A stretch of 23,546 nt of DNA from an uncultured Flavobacterium sp. (GTDB taxonomy: Bacteria; Bacteroidota; Bacteroidia; Flavobacteriales; Flavobacteriaceae). The notes beneath the pieces were generated by a model. It ran no database searches. It worked only from the letters and a program-made list of their open reading frames with translations, and was not told the DNA's origin. Made by a program: the position numbers and the translations under genes. The stretch lies in the NCBI RefSeq assembly GCF_937967675.1, contig NZ_CALBSN010000189.1, positions 1 to 23,546 of the forward strand. The letters run 5' to 3'. Position 1 is the stretch's first letter, and each line of letters opens with the position of its first letter. Shown piece after piece: positions 1 to 7,428 of the stretch.

Positions 1-893
1 ATATTGCTGGTGTTTTAAATCAGAAAATAGACGAAGTAGCGTTTATTATTCATGAGAGTTTTGGTAAACAAGTAGAAGAAGATTTAATTGCGATTGCTCA
101 AAAATTAGGTGCAAGAGGAACCATTTATTACCAAAATGAAGCATTAGGAACGGGTCACGCGATTATGTGTGCTAAAGATTCTTTATCTGGTCCAGCAGTT
201 ATTGCTTATGCTGATACGTTAATTCGTGCCGATTTTGATTTAGACACAACTGCCGATAGCGTAATTTGGGTAAAACAAGTCGACCAACCAGAAGCTTTTG
301 GTGTAGTAAACTTAAATGAGAATGGCGAAATTATCGAATTGGTAGAAAAACCAAAAGAATTCGTTTCGGATTTAGCGGTTATCGGAATTTACTATTTCAA
401 AGATATTGCCGTGTTGAAAAACGAATTACAATCGGTTTTAGATAACAATATTATCCATGGTGGCGAATACCAAATTAACGATGGTATTAAGCAAATGATG
501 GCAAAAGGCATGAAATTTGTACCAGGTCAAGTAGACGAGTGGATGGATTGCGGAAATAAAAATGTAACCGTAGAAACGAACACAAGAATGTTGGGCTTTT
601 TACATAACGATAGGGAAAATTTAGTTTCGGCTGATGTGAAATTAGAAAATGCAACGATTATTCCTCCTTGTTCTATTGCGGAAGATGTAATTTTAATTAA
701 TGCTACGGTTGGACCAAATGTTTCATTAGGAAAAGGATGTCACGTAGTTGATTCAACAATAAAAAATAGTTTGATTCAAACACACGCTCATATCAAAAAT
801 GCGAATTTAGATAACGCTATGATAGGAAACCATGTGAATTTTGATGGCAATTTTACAAGTATTAGTATCGGAGATTATTCGGTTTTAGAATAG
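1..893 (+). CDS. Sugar-phosphate nucleotidyltransferase with left-handed beta-helix tail (5' end outside window)
   Basis: The frame is open from base 3, well upstream of the first in-frame ATG at 165, so the gene begins before the window. 296 codons are visible. Roughly 40 N-terminal residues, including the nucleotide-binding GGxGTR loop, should lie upstream; that number is inferred from family length. Visible nucleotidyltransferase features are EALGTGHA (nucleoside binding) and the acidic YADTL segment, followed by VNLNENGEIIELVEKP. The C-terminal third is a run of hexapeptide-like repeats (ATIIPPCSIAEDVILINATV onward), as in GlmU- or RmlA-like enzymes with a beta-helix domain. Such enzymes couple a sugar 1-phosphate to an NTP for cell-surface polysaccharide precursors; the exact sugar cannot be read from sequence. 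The stop TAG (891-893) abuts the next ATG, indicating an operon. Confidence 0.87.
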   Translation, partial: IAGVLNQKIDEVAFIIHESFGKQVEEDLIAIAQKLGARGTIYYQNEALGTGHAIMCAKDSLSGPAVIAYADTLIRADFDLDTTADSVIWVKQVDQPEAFGVVNLNENGEIIELVEKPKEFVSDLAVIGIYYFKDIAVLKNELQSVLDNNIIHGGEYQINDGIKQMMAKGMKFVPGQVDEWMDCGNKNVTVETNTRMLGFLHNDRENLVSADVKLENATIIPPCSIAEDVILINATVGPNVSLGKGCHVVDSTIKNSLIQTHAHIKNANLDNAMIGNHVNFDGNFTSISIGDYSVLE

Positions 894-2234
894 ATGATAA
901 AGAAAAAACACATAGCTTTATTTACATTCCTGCTTTTCAGTTTTGGAAATCACTTGTTCGCACAAGAAAATCCCGATGCGATTGCATTGGTGGATGACCA
1001 ATTGGAAAATAATTTTTACGAAGCCATGAAACAACGCGGCATCGAAAATTACGATAAAGCGATTGTGGCGATTCAAAAATGTATCGAAAAAGAACCTGCA
1101 AATGCGGCTTTTCAATATGAATTGGGTAAAAATTATTTGAGCCTGAAAAATTATGTCGATGCGGAAAAAGCTTTCAAAAAAGCAGTGGAGTTAGACAATA
1201 AACAACGTTGGTATTGGAACGGATTATACGACGTGTATTATCAAACGAAAGATTATCAAAAATCAATTCCGATTGTTGAGAAATTAATTGAGTTTGATGG
1301 TAATATGAGAGAAGATTTGGTTTCGCTTTACATGAATACAAATCAACACGCGAAAGCCTTGGAATTGTTGAAAGACATGGAATCAAAATCCAAGTTGACC
1401 AGCACCATGGAATTCTATAAATTGAAGATTCAAGAATCAAACGCTTATTCAAAACCACAAAAAGAACAGTTAGAAGAAGCGATTAAAAAGAATCCAAAAG
1501 TAGAACAAAATTATATCGATTTGATTGTTTTGTATTCAAGTTTCAATCAAGAAGACAAAGCCTTTGAAGTCGCAAAACAATTGGAAAAAGAAATCCCAAA
1601 TTCCGATTGGGCTCACGTGAGTTTGGTGAAGTTTCATTTGAATAATAACGATGGAGAAAACGCTTCAAAATCCATGTTCAAAGTTTTGGATAATAATCGA
1701 ATGGATTTAAAAATCAAACATCGTGTTTTTAATGAGTTTTTAATTTTTGCCGTTAAAAATCCTACTTATTTAAAAGATATCGATAAGGCGATTCCGTATT
1801 TTAACGATGATAAAGAAATCAATGTAGCCAAAGAAGTAGCAAAATTTTTCTGGAAAAAGAATGATTTAGAAAATGCGACGAAATATTTTGAGAAAGGAAT
1901 CAAAAAGAATTCGGATGATGTTGAGGCGATGGGATTTTATTTAGAAGTAGTAATTCAGAAGCAAGATTTTCAGTTGGTAACTAAGAAAGCTGAAGAGTAT
2001 TTAGAATCTTTTCCCACACAATCTGATTTTTATTTTTATGCAGGTTTAGCATACAATCAACTCAAAGAATATAAGAAAGCAAAAACCATTTTAGAAAGTG
2101 GCTTGGATTTTGTGTTAGAGAACCAACCATTAGAGCTAAATTTTTATAAACAGTTAATCATCAGTTGCGAAAATTTGAATGACAAGGTTAAAAAAGAAGT
2201 GTATACCAACAAATTAAAGCAATTACAAAAGTAA
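894..2234 (+). CDS. Secreted tetratricopeptide repeat protein
   Basis: 446 residues. A Sec signal peptide is visible: basic MIKKK, a hydrophobic core, and likely cleavage after FA-Q near residue 23, so the protein is periplasmic or surface-exposed. The rest is alpha-helical TPR repeats, clearest at about residues 50-115 (NYDKAIVAIQKCIEKEPANA, then NYVDAEKAFKKAVELDNKQR) and again at about 310-420 (NDLENATKYFEKGIKKNSDD, EYKKAKTILESGLDF). No catalytic domain is seen. TPR proteins act as protein-protein scaffolds; the partner is unknown. The start codon directly follows the upstream stop, and its own stop abuts the DUF4292 gene, so the three are almost certainly co-translated. A shared role in envelope assembly with the lipoprotein is inference from position only. 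Confidence 0.88.
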   Translation: MIKKKHIALFTFLLFSFGNHLFAQENPDAIALVDDQLENNFYEAMKQRGIENYDKAIVAIQKCIEKEPANAAFQYELGKNYLSLKNYVDAEKAFKKAVELDNKQRWYWNGLYDVYYQTKDYQKSIPIVEKLIEFDGNMREDLVSLYMNTNQHAKALELLKDMESKSKLTSTMEFYKLKIQESNAYSKPQKEQLEEAIKKNPKVEQNYIDLIVLYSSFNQEDKAFEVAKQLEKEIPNSDWAHVSLVKFHLNNNDGENASKSMFKVLDNNRMDLKIKHRVFNEFLIFAVKNPTYLKDIDKAIPYFNDDKEINVAKEVAKFFWKKNDLENATKYFEKGIKKNSDDVEAMGFYLEVVIQKQDFQLVTKKAEEYLESFPTQSDFYFYAGLAYNQLKEYKKAKTILESGLDFVLENQPLELNFYKQLIISCENLNDKVKKEVYTNKLKQLQK

Positions 2235-2999
2235 ATGAAATCAATACTATCAGCCTTTTTGATCGTTTTTTTAATCGGATGTAAATCAAAGCAAGCGGTT
2301 GCTACAGCAGCTGCAAACGATAATACAGAGGTAACTAAAGTTATCAATGGTCATTATCAAAATACGCATGATTTTAAAACTTTGAATATAAGAACCAACG
2401 CTAAATATGAGGATGAAAAGCAGTCACATTCTATGAATGCAGATATTCGCATTAAAAAAGACGAAATCATTTGGATTAATATAAAGTTCTTAGGAATTCC
2501 TATGGCTAAGGCCTTGATTACTCCTTCTAAAGTGAGCTATTATGAAAAAATAAATAACACCTATTTTGAAGGCGATTTCAGTATGTTAAGCAATTGGTTA
2601 GGAACCGATTTAAACTTTAATAAAGTTCAGAATTTATTTCTTGGAAAAGCAATAGACGATTTAACAAAAGATAGATGGATTTCTGAAGTGGTGGAAAAAA
2701 TGTTCAAATTGTCGTTGCCTACAAAAGATGATATTTCTAAAGAATTTTATTTTGAAGGAGCAAATTATCTAATAAAAAAAGAAATAATCACTCAAGCGAG
2801 TAAAAACCGAAATCTAGAAATTCGTTATCCATCTTATAAAGAAGAGCAAGGAATGTTTTTACCAAATGAAATTAAAATAAAAGCAGAACAAAAAGATAAA
2901 ATAACTATTGATATTGAATTTAAGAACACAACATTTAATGAAAATTTGAGTTATCCATATTCAATTCCAAGGGGTTATACCGCAATTGAAATCAATTAA
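2235..2999 (+). CDS. DUF4292 family lipoprotein (LolB-like fold proposed)
   Basis: 254 residues. The N-terminus is a lipoprotein signal peptide: MKS, a hydrophobic stretch, and a lipobox LIGC with Cys16 as the acylated residue, followed by KSKQ. The body fits the DUF4292 family of Bacteroidetes. It has beta-strand-rich segments such as NIRTNAKYEDEKQSH, ADIRIKKDEIIWINIKFLG and IPMAKALITPSKVSYYEK. This order (coarse beta strands, then a hydrophobic IWI strand, then a tyrosine-rich strand) resembles the LolA/LolB beta-barrel that carries lipoproteins to the outer membrane. Placement in the LolA/LolB superfamily is from memory and was not computed here. ATG follows the TPR gene's stop with no gap. 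A new promoter begins before the next gene, so this is probably the last gene of its operon. Confidence 0.85.
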   Translation: MKSILSAFLIVFLIGCKSKQAVATAAANDNTEVTKVINGHYQNTHDFKTLNIRTNAKYEDEKQSHSMNADIRIKKDEIIWINIKFLGIPMAKALITPSKVSYYEKINNTYFEGDFSMLSNWLGTDLNFNKVQNLFLGKAIDDLTKDRWISEVVEKMFKLSLPTKDDISKEFYFEGANYLIKKEIITQASKNRNLEIRYPSYKEEQGMFLPNEIKIKAEQKDKITIDIEFKNTTFNENLSYPYSIPRGYTAIEIN

Positions 3000-3021
3000 T
3001 TTTTTATTCACGTAAAAAAAC

Positions 3022-3029
3022 TACCTTTG
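3022..3029 (+). promoter_or_regulatory. Bacteroidetes -7 box upstream of envC
   Basis: TACCTTTG is a perfect match to the Flavobacterium/Bacteroides -7 consensus TAnnTTTG. It lies 17 bp before the envC ATG, in the 46-bp gap after the DUF4292 gene. No TTG (-33) element at 17-23 bp spacing is visible, so promoter strength is uncertain. It suggests envC can be transcribed independently of the upstream operon. Confidence 0.6.
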
Positions 3030-3045
3030 TAAAAATCTATCTTGC

Positions 3046-4278
3046 ATGAATCAATTTCTTAAAATCGTATTTTTCTTTTTCATTACTAGCCTATGTTTTG
3101 CTCAACCTTCAGAACAGCAGAAATTAGAAGAGCGTAAAGCACAAATTTTGAAAGAAATTTCAGAAAATAAATCACGCTTAGAAGCTGAAAAAAAGAAAGA
3201 AAAATCGGTTTTAACACAAATTAATCAGCAAAAGCAGTTAATTCAACTAAGACAAAAACTTTTAAATACAACTGCAAAACAAACTCGTATTTTAAGTGAT
3301 GAAATCTATTTAATTCAGTTAGAAATGAATAAGTTAAATAGAGAATTGAAAGTCTTAAAAGAAGACTACGAAAAAATGATTGTAAAATCATATAAGAGTA
3401 GAAATGAGCAAAGTAGAATTATGTTTATCCTTTCCGCTGAAAATTTTCTTCAAGCATACAAACGTATTCAGTACATGAAACAATATGCAGGATTTAGAAA
3501 AATGCAAGGGGAAGAAATTAAAGAAAAACAAAGCAAATTAACACAAGCAGAAAAGCGTTTGTCTGAAAGTAAAAAGGAAAAAGAAGTGGTTTTAGTACAA
3601 ACCGAAAAAGAAAAACAAGAATTAGAGAAAGAAAAACAAGAACAAGAACGGTTAGTAAAACTAATTCAAAAAGATAAGAAAAAATTAGCTGCTGAAATTG
3701 ATAAAAAACAAAAAGAAGCAAAAGATATTGATAGAAAAATAAAGCAAATTATTGCTGCAGAAATCGCTGCTGCTAATAAAAGAAATGCTGAAAAATCAGG
3801 AACGACTGCTCCTAAAACAGGAACGACTGCAGCATCTAAATTTGTTTTAACTGCGGAAGGAAAAATAGAGTCTAATAATTTTAAAGCAAATAAAGGCAAA
3901 CTTCCGTGGCCAGTTGAAAAAGGATTTATTTCACTACCCCACGGCGATCAACCTCACCCAGTGCATAAAAATTTAACGATTCACAATAGTGGTGTTGAAA
4001 TTTCAACAGAACCTGGATCTTCTGCAAGAGCTGTTTTTGCTGGCGAAGTTCTACAAGTACAAGTTATTTCAGCTAATAACAAAGCGGTTTATATAAAACA
4101 CGGAGATTTTATTACCGTTTATTTAAATTTATCTTCAGTAAGTGTTTCAAAAGGACAAAAAGTAAATATTAAACAAAATATAGGAAAAATTCATACTGAT
4201 TCTTCAGGAAAGGCAGTAATTAAATTCTTGGTGTTACAAAATACCACCACATTAAATCCTGAAGCTTGGTTAAATTAA
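3046..4278 (+). CDS. envC: Murein hydrolase activator EnvC-like (coiled coil plus degenerate LytM/M23 domain)
   Basis: 410 residues. The signal peptide ends near CFA-Q (about residue 19). Residues about 22-235 are a long, charged Lys/Glu/Gln-rich coiled coil, and a low-complexity Ala/Thr linker follows (KSGTTAPKTGTTAASK). Residues about 286-410 form a LytM (M23) domain starting LPWPVEKGFIS. The zinc-ligand motifs of active M23 endopeptidases (HxxxD and HxH) are altered. The first appears as HNSGVEIS and the last as HGDFITVYLNLS, with Asn where the second His of HxH would sit. That agrees with EnvC-type activators, which do not cut peptidoglycan but switch on amidases during septum splitting under FtsEX control. 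FtsEX and amidase genes are not in this window. The gene has its own -7 box and a strong terminator. Confidence 0.88.
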   Translation: MNQFLKIVFFFFITSLCFAQPSEQQKLEERKAQILKEISENKSRLEAEKKKEKSVLTQINQQKQLIQLRQKLLNTTAKQTRILSDEIYLIQLEMNKLNRELKVLKEDYEKMIVKSYKSRNEQSRIMFILSAENFLQAYKRIQYMKQYAGFRKMQGEEIKEKQSKLTQAEKRLSESKKEKEVVLVQTEKEKQELEKEKQEQERLVKLIQKDKKKLAAEIDKKQKEAKDIDRKIKQIIAAEIAAANKRNAEKSGTTAPKTGTTAASKFVLTAEGKIESNNFKANKGKLPWPVEKGFISLPHGDQPHPVHKNLTIHNSGVEISTEPGSSARAVFAGEVLQVQVISANNKAVYIKHGDFITVYLNLSSVSVSKGQKVNIKQNIGKIHTDSSGKAVIKFLVLQNTTTLNPEAWLN

Positions 4279-4280
4279 AA

Positions 4281-4310
4281 AAAATGAGGTCATTTAGACC
4301 TCATTTTTTT
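4281..4310 (+). terminator. Rho-independent terminator after envC
   Basis: A perfect 11-bp stem (AAAATGAGGTC at 4281-4291 with GACCTCATTTT at 4297-4307) has a 5-nt loop ATTTA and runs into further T residues. It begins 3 bp after the envC stop. The A-tract on the 5' side makes it potentially bidirectional. Confidence 0.9.
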
Positions 4311-4325
4311 TGAATCCAAATTTTG

Positions 4326-4333
4326 TACTTTTA
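4326..4333 (+). promoter_or_regulatory. Probable -7 box of the hydroxyacid dehydrogenase gene
   Basis: TACTTTTA matches TAnnTTTG except at the last base. It lies 17 bp before the ATG at 4351 and just downstream of the envC terminator, where a new promoter is expected. No well-spaced TTG element was found. Confidence 0.4.
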
Positions 4334-4350
4334 CATTATAATACGAACAA

Positions 4351-5298
4351 ATGAATTTAGCCAACATAAAAATTCTTCATATCGATAGCAATCATCCATT
4401 ACTTTGGGAACAATTAGAACAGGCTGGTTTTCAAAACGAAGCTGATTTTACGTCTTCCAAACAAGAAATAGAAGCTAAAATTGAAAACTACCACGGAATT
4501 GTCATTAGAAGTCGTTTTAAAATTGACAAGACCTTTTTAGATAAAGCTACAAATTTACAATTCATTGCCCGAGTTGGAGCTGGTTTAGAAAGTATCAATT
4601 GTGATTACGCTATTGCGAAAGGAATACATTTAATTGCTGCTCCAGAAGGAAATGCCAATGCCGTTGGCGAACACGCTATCGGAATGATATTGTCGCTTTT
4701 TAACAACTTGAACAAAGCCAATAACGAAGTAAAATCAGGTCAGTGGAAACGAGAAGCCAATCGTGGACATGAATTAGAAGGCAAAACGGTCGGAATCATT
4801 GGATATGGCAACATGGGAAAATCATTCGCCAAGAAACTCCGAGGATTTGATGTCACCGTTTTGTGTTATGATATTTTACCCAATAAAGGAGATGCCAATG
4901 CCACTCAAGTTTCACTAGAAGAACTTCAAGAAAGAGCCGATGTTTTAAGTTTGCACACACCTTGGACACCCGAAACCGATAAAATGATAAATGCTGATTT
5001 TATTAATCAATTTAAAAAACCTTTTTGGTTCATTAATACAGCAAGAGGGAATTCGGTTGTAACGGCTGATTTGGTTGAAGGGTTGAAATCAGGAAAAATT
5101 TTAGGTGCTGGTTTAGATGTTTTGGAATATGAAAAACTATCTTTCGAAACCTTATTTGAAGGTGAAAAACCAGCCGCTTTTGAATATTTATTGCATGCAG
5201 AAAATGTCTTGCTAACACCTCATATTGCAGGATGGACCTTTGAAAGTCATCAAAAGTTAGCTCAGACTATTGTGAATAAGATAAAAATGTTGTTTTAA
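4351..5298 (+). CDS. NAD(P)-dependent D-2-hydroxyacid dehydrogenase
   Basis: 315 residues, the usual length for short members of the D-isomer 2-hydroxyacid dehydrogenase family. These enzymes interconvert 2-oxo acids and D-2-hydroxy acids in the cytoplasm with NAD(P)H. The split catalytic domain surrounds a Rossmann domain with GxGxxG at residues 151-156 (GIIGYGNMG). The catalytic set is visible: Arg232 in INTARGNSVV, Glu261 in GLDVLEYEK and His291 in LLTPHIAGW. The N-terminal substrate loop RVGAGLESI (74-82) is also typical. The sequence resembles phosphoglycerate or hydroxypyruvate reductase types but lacks a C-terminal ACT domain, so the substrate is not assigned. It stands alone between a terminator and the leader of the TM2 operon. 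Confidence 0.9.
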   Translation: MNLANIKILHIDSNHPLLWEQLEQAGFQNEADFTSSKQEIEAKIENYHGIVIRSRFKIDKTFLDKATNLQFIARVGAGLESINCDYAIAKGIHLIAAPEGNANAVGEHAIGMILSLFNNLNKANNEVKSGQWKREANRGHELEGKTVGIIGYGNMGKSFAKKLRGFDVTVLCYDILPNKGDANATQVSLEELQERADVLSLHTPWTPETDKMINADFINQFKKPFWFINTARGNSVVTADLVEGLKSGKILGAGLDVLEYEKLSFETLFEGEKPAAFEYLLHAENVLLTPHIAGWTFESHQKLAQTIVNKIKMLF

Positions 5299-5347
5299 TA
5301 TGATTGTAACTTTTTAACAAGTGTTCGACTAATAAAGAAAATATTTT

Positions 5348-5355
5348 TATATTAG
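5348..5355 (+). promoter_or_regulatory. Possible -7 box for the TM2 operon
   Basis: TATATTAG differs from TAnnTTTG at one base. A TTC (5324-5326), one base off the -33 TTG, is 21 bp upstream, a normal spacing. Transcription starting about 6-7 bp downstream would begin almost exactly at the GC-richer leader at 5361. Both boxes are imperfect. Confidence 0.35.
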
Positions 5356-5360
5356 CATTT

Positions 5361-5417
5361 TACGGCGCATCCGAAAAGCCTTATGAGTAGGAGACAACTA
5401 AAACAAACAATTTTACA
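5361..5417 (+). other. Possible structured 5' leader of the TM2-DUF2752-DUF4870-M48 operon
   Basis: The first 35 bases of this 57-nt leader stand out as GC-richer than the surrounding AT-rich DNA. Short pairings are possible: GGC (5364-5366) with GCC (5378-5380), and TCC (5370-5372) with GGA (5390-5392). The second helix would cross the first, giving an H-type pseudoknot layout. Each helix has only 3 bp, so folding is speculative. The stretch ends in an A-rich ribosome-loading region typical of Bacteroidetes. I do not recognise it as a named riboswitch. Confidence 0.3.
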
Positions 5418-5759
5418 ATGGAAGCACAAAAAGTAGACATGTTCATGATGACAAACGCGAAATTTTTTGAAGGTCATCAATTAAATGCAATCAGAGAACG
5501 TTTATTACACATGGACGATGATAAATGGCCTATGGTACAAACTCTTCAATTTAAAGACCCAACAACTTCTTTATTAATTTCAATTTTTGCTGGGGCTTAC
5601 GGAATTGACCGTTTCTACATCGGAGATACAGGAATGGGAGTTGGTAAACTTCTTACTTGTGGTGGTTTAGGAGTTTGGGCTATCGTAGATTGGTTCTTAA
5701 TCCAAGGTGCTACCAAAGAGAAAAACATGGAATTATTCAACAGAACTTTTATGTTCTAA
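5418..5759 (+). CDS. TM2 domain membrane protein
   Basis: 113 residues. Residues 1-46 are soluble and charged. Then comes a TM2 domain: DPTTSLLISIFAGAYGIDRF, the conserved polar DRFYIGD turn at 64-70, and a second hydrophobic helix at about 73-95 (GVGKLLTCGGLGVWAIVDWF). The C-terminus is a short charged tail. TM2 proteins are small two-helix inner-membrane proteins; no biochemical role is firmly established. It is the first gene of a compact operon: DUF2752 begins 2 bp after its stop, followed by DUF4870 and an M48 protease. Other Bacteroidetes also place TM2 and DUF2752 genes together, to my knowledge, which argues for a shared membrane function. Confidence 0.9.
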   Translation: MEAQKVDMFMMTNAKFFEGHQLNAIRERLLHMDDDKWPMVQTLQFKDPTTSLLISIFAGAYGIDRFYIGDTGMGVGKLLTCGGLGVWAIVDWFLIQGATKEKNMELFNRTFMF

Positions 5760-5761
5760 TA

Positions 5762-6175
5762 ATGTATAAAAACAAGCTATACCTTTTTATTTTATTTGCT
5801 TGTTTTATAGGGTATGGTTGGTTGCTTTTTTCGTTACAACACGAACACGAAATTCAAAGTCAAGAATTTACTGTTTGTTTGTTTAAAAAAGTAACCACCG
5901 TTCCTTGTCCATCTTGTGGAACAACGCGTTCTGTAATGCAACTTTCGCATGGAAATTTTCTTTCCGCAATTTTCATTAATCCTTTTGGTATAATTGTTGG
6001 ACTAATTATGATTATAGCTCCCGTTTGGATTAGCTATGACTTTATTCAGAAAAAGGAAACATTTTACACCGCTTATTCAAAAATTGAAACGATTCTCAGG
6101 AAACGAAAAGTCGCTATAGTATTTTTCGTTCTGGTAATTGCTAATTGGATTTGGAACATTAAAAAAAATCTATGA
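5762..6175 (+). CDS. DUF2752 family membrane protein
   Basis: 137 residues when started at the ATG at 5762. An upstream in-frame ATG at 5657 lies inside the TM2 gene and encodes an implausible N-terminus, so it was rejected. The family signature CPSCGTTRS is at residues 49-57, with a CxxC pair (Cys49, Cys52) just before the conserved TTR and followed by SHGNFLSAIFINPFG. Three hydrophobic helices are visible at about residues 5-24, 72-95 and 117-133, with the CxxC on the extramembrane segment after helix 1. The function of the family is unknown; the Cys pair could bind metal or be redox active. Spacing of 2 bp from the TM2 stop and an ATGA overlap with the next gene indicate translational coupling. 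Confidence 0.9.
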   Translation: MYKNKLYLFILFACFIGYGWLLFSLQHEHEIQSQEFTVCLFKKVTTVPCPSCGTTRSVMQLSHGNFLSAIFINPFGIIVGLIMIIAPVWISYDFIQKKETFYTAYSKIETILRKRKVAIVFFVLVIANWIWNIKKNL

Positions 6176-6618
6176 TTACAACAGCAAAATTTAATTATCA
6201 ACCTCACGATTCAGAACTAGAACGTGCATCGAATAGTTATTTGATGTCATTAGTAGCGGTAATTGGAGGTTTGCCATTGCCTATTTTAAACCTAATGGCA
6301 AGTGTGTTTTTTTATTTAGGGAATCGAAAAAGTACAGCATTTGTAAAATGGCATTGTACACAAGCTTTGGTTTCTCAATTGGGATTGTTTTTCTTTAACA
6401 GCGCCGGTTTTTGGTGGACGGTTTCTATTTTGTTTTATGATGAAACGGCAACGAATTATTACTTTGCCTACATCATTACCCTTGTGGTTTTTAACTTAAT
6501 TGAGTTTTTCTCTACGTTAATTATTGCAACAAAAGTAAGAAAAGGGCAACACACCGAATTTTTCTTTTTTGGAGATGTTACAAATTTAATTTGCAGAACA
6601 AATGAAAGTATTAAGTAA
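6172..6618 (+). CDS. DUF4870-like membrane protein
   Basis: 148 residues. Three or four hydrophobic stretches are visible (about 22-50, 64-88, 96-121), with a KWHCTQAL motif at 59-66 that corresponds to the conserved 'xFHxxQAL' region of DUF4870/Tic20-like small membrane proteins. The acidic N-terminus (PHDSELERASNSYLMS) is also typical of DUF4870. Function is unknown. Its ATG overlaps the DUF2752 stop (ATGA), and its last 17 bases overlap the start of the M48 protease gene, so all four genes of this operon appear coupled. Confidence 0.75.
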   Translation: MITTAKFNYQPHDSELERASNSYLMSLVAVIGGLPLPILNLMASVFFYLGNRKSTAFVKWHCTQALVSQLGLFFFNSAGFWWTVSILFYDETATNYYFAYIITLVVFNLIEFFSTLIIATKVRKGQHTEFFFFGDVTNLICRTNESIK

Positions 6619-7396
6619 AGGATTAATTGTAGTAGCACTATTTTTTGGTGTTTGGATGTTGTTATCGCAAATAGATTTTGTGAAACATTTTAAAGTAAAA
6701 GAAGCCAAAACAGGAACTGAAAAAAGTCTTGGAGATGTTATTTGGAACGAAATTGAAAATACCGAAGCCATCATTCTTGATGATTCGATTGTAACAACTT
6801 TAGATTCTTTGTTATTACCAATTTGCAAAGAAAACGGTATTGAAAGAGATAGTTTAAAAGTACACATTATTGACAAAGACGAAGTAAACGCTTTTGCAAT
6901 GCCCGATAATCATTTGGTTGTGTATACAGGATTAATCAAAGAATGTAAAAACGAGCAAGCTTTATTAGGAGTTTTAGGTCACGAAATTGCACACATTGAA
7001 GGCAATCACGTAATGAAAAAGTTGTCGAAAGAAATTGGTCTATCGGTTTTATTATCGATTACAACGGGTTCAAATGGTGCGGTTTTAAGTGAAATTCTAA
7101 AAACACTTTCCTCATCAGCTTACGATAGAAGTTTAGAAACCGAAGCCGACATGCAAAGTGTAAAATATTTGCTAAACGCGAATATCGACCCAAGACCATT
7201 TGCTGATTTTCTTTATGAATTATCTTTAGAAAATGAGTTGCACAAATACACGTATTGGGTTTCCACACATCCTGAATCAGAAGCGAGAGCTAAAACCATT
7301 TTGAATTATTTAAAAGGGAAGAAGATAGAATCAAAACCTATTTTAACTAAAGAAGCTTGGGACGAGTTTAAAGAAAAGGTTGAGGATATTGAATAA
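6602..7396 (+). CDS. M48 family zinc metallopeptidase, membrane-anchored
   Basis: 264 residues. One N-terminal hydrophobic segment (about 6-24) would act as a signal anchor. The zinc motif HEIAH is at 127-131 (LGVLGHEIAHIEGNHVM), and the third ligand is probably Glu181 in SLETEADMQS, the ExxxD-type motif of M48. A conserved STHP segment is at 221-224. This is the size and layout of the Oma1/BepA/LoiP-like soluble M48 class rather than the multi-pass HtpX, and such proteases degrade misfolded envelope proteins. The start overlaps the DUF4870 gene by 17 bp. As the only recognisable enzyme in the TM2-DUF2752-DUF4870 operon, it gives the best clue to the operon's job: membrane or envelope protein quality control. 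That last point is inference. Confidence 0.88.
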   Translation: MKVLSKGLIVVALFFGVWMLLSQIDFVKHFKVKEAKTGTEKSLGDVIWNEIENTEAIILDDSIVTTLDSLLLPICKENGIERDSLKVHIIDKDEVNAFAMPDNHLVVYTGLIKECKNEQALLGVLGHEIAHIEGNHVMKKLSKEIGLSVLLSITTGSNGAVLSEILKTLSSSAYDRSLETEADMQSVKYLLNANIDPRPFADFLYELSLENELHKYTYWVSTHPESEARAKTILNYLKGKKIESKPILTKEAWDEFKEKVEDIE

Positions 7397-7428
7397 GTTT
7401 TAATTCGAAAATTCAAATTATAAAATAG

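Noticed and set aside
165..893. ATG at 165 as the start of the nucleotidyltransferase
   Set aside because: The frame is open back to base 3 with family-like sequence, including the EALGTGHA motif immediately before it, so the gene is truncated by the window edge.
3100..3780. A/G-rich, Lys/Glu-rich stretch as a DNA repeat
   Set aside because: It is the coiled-coil coding region of EnvC; there is no exact tandem unit.
5657..5761. N-terminal extension of the DUF2752 protein starting inside the TM2 gene
   Set aside because: The extra 35 residues are an out-of-frame reading of the TM2 coding region; the ATG at 5762 directly follows the TM2 stop and gives a normal hydrophobic N-terminus.
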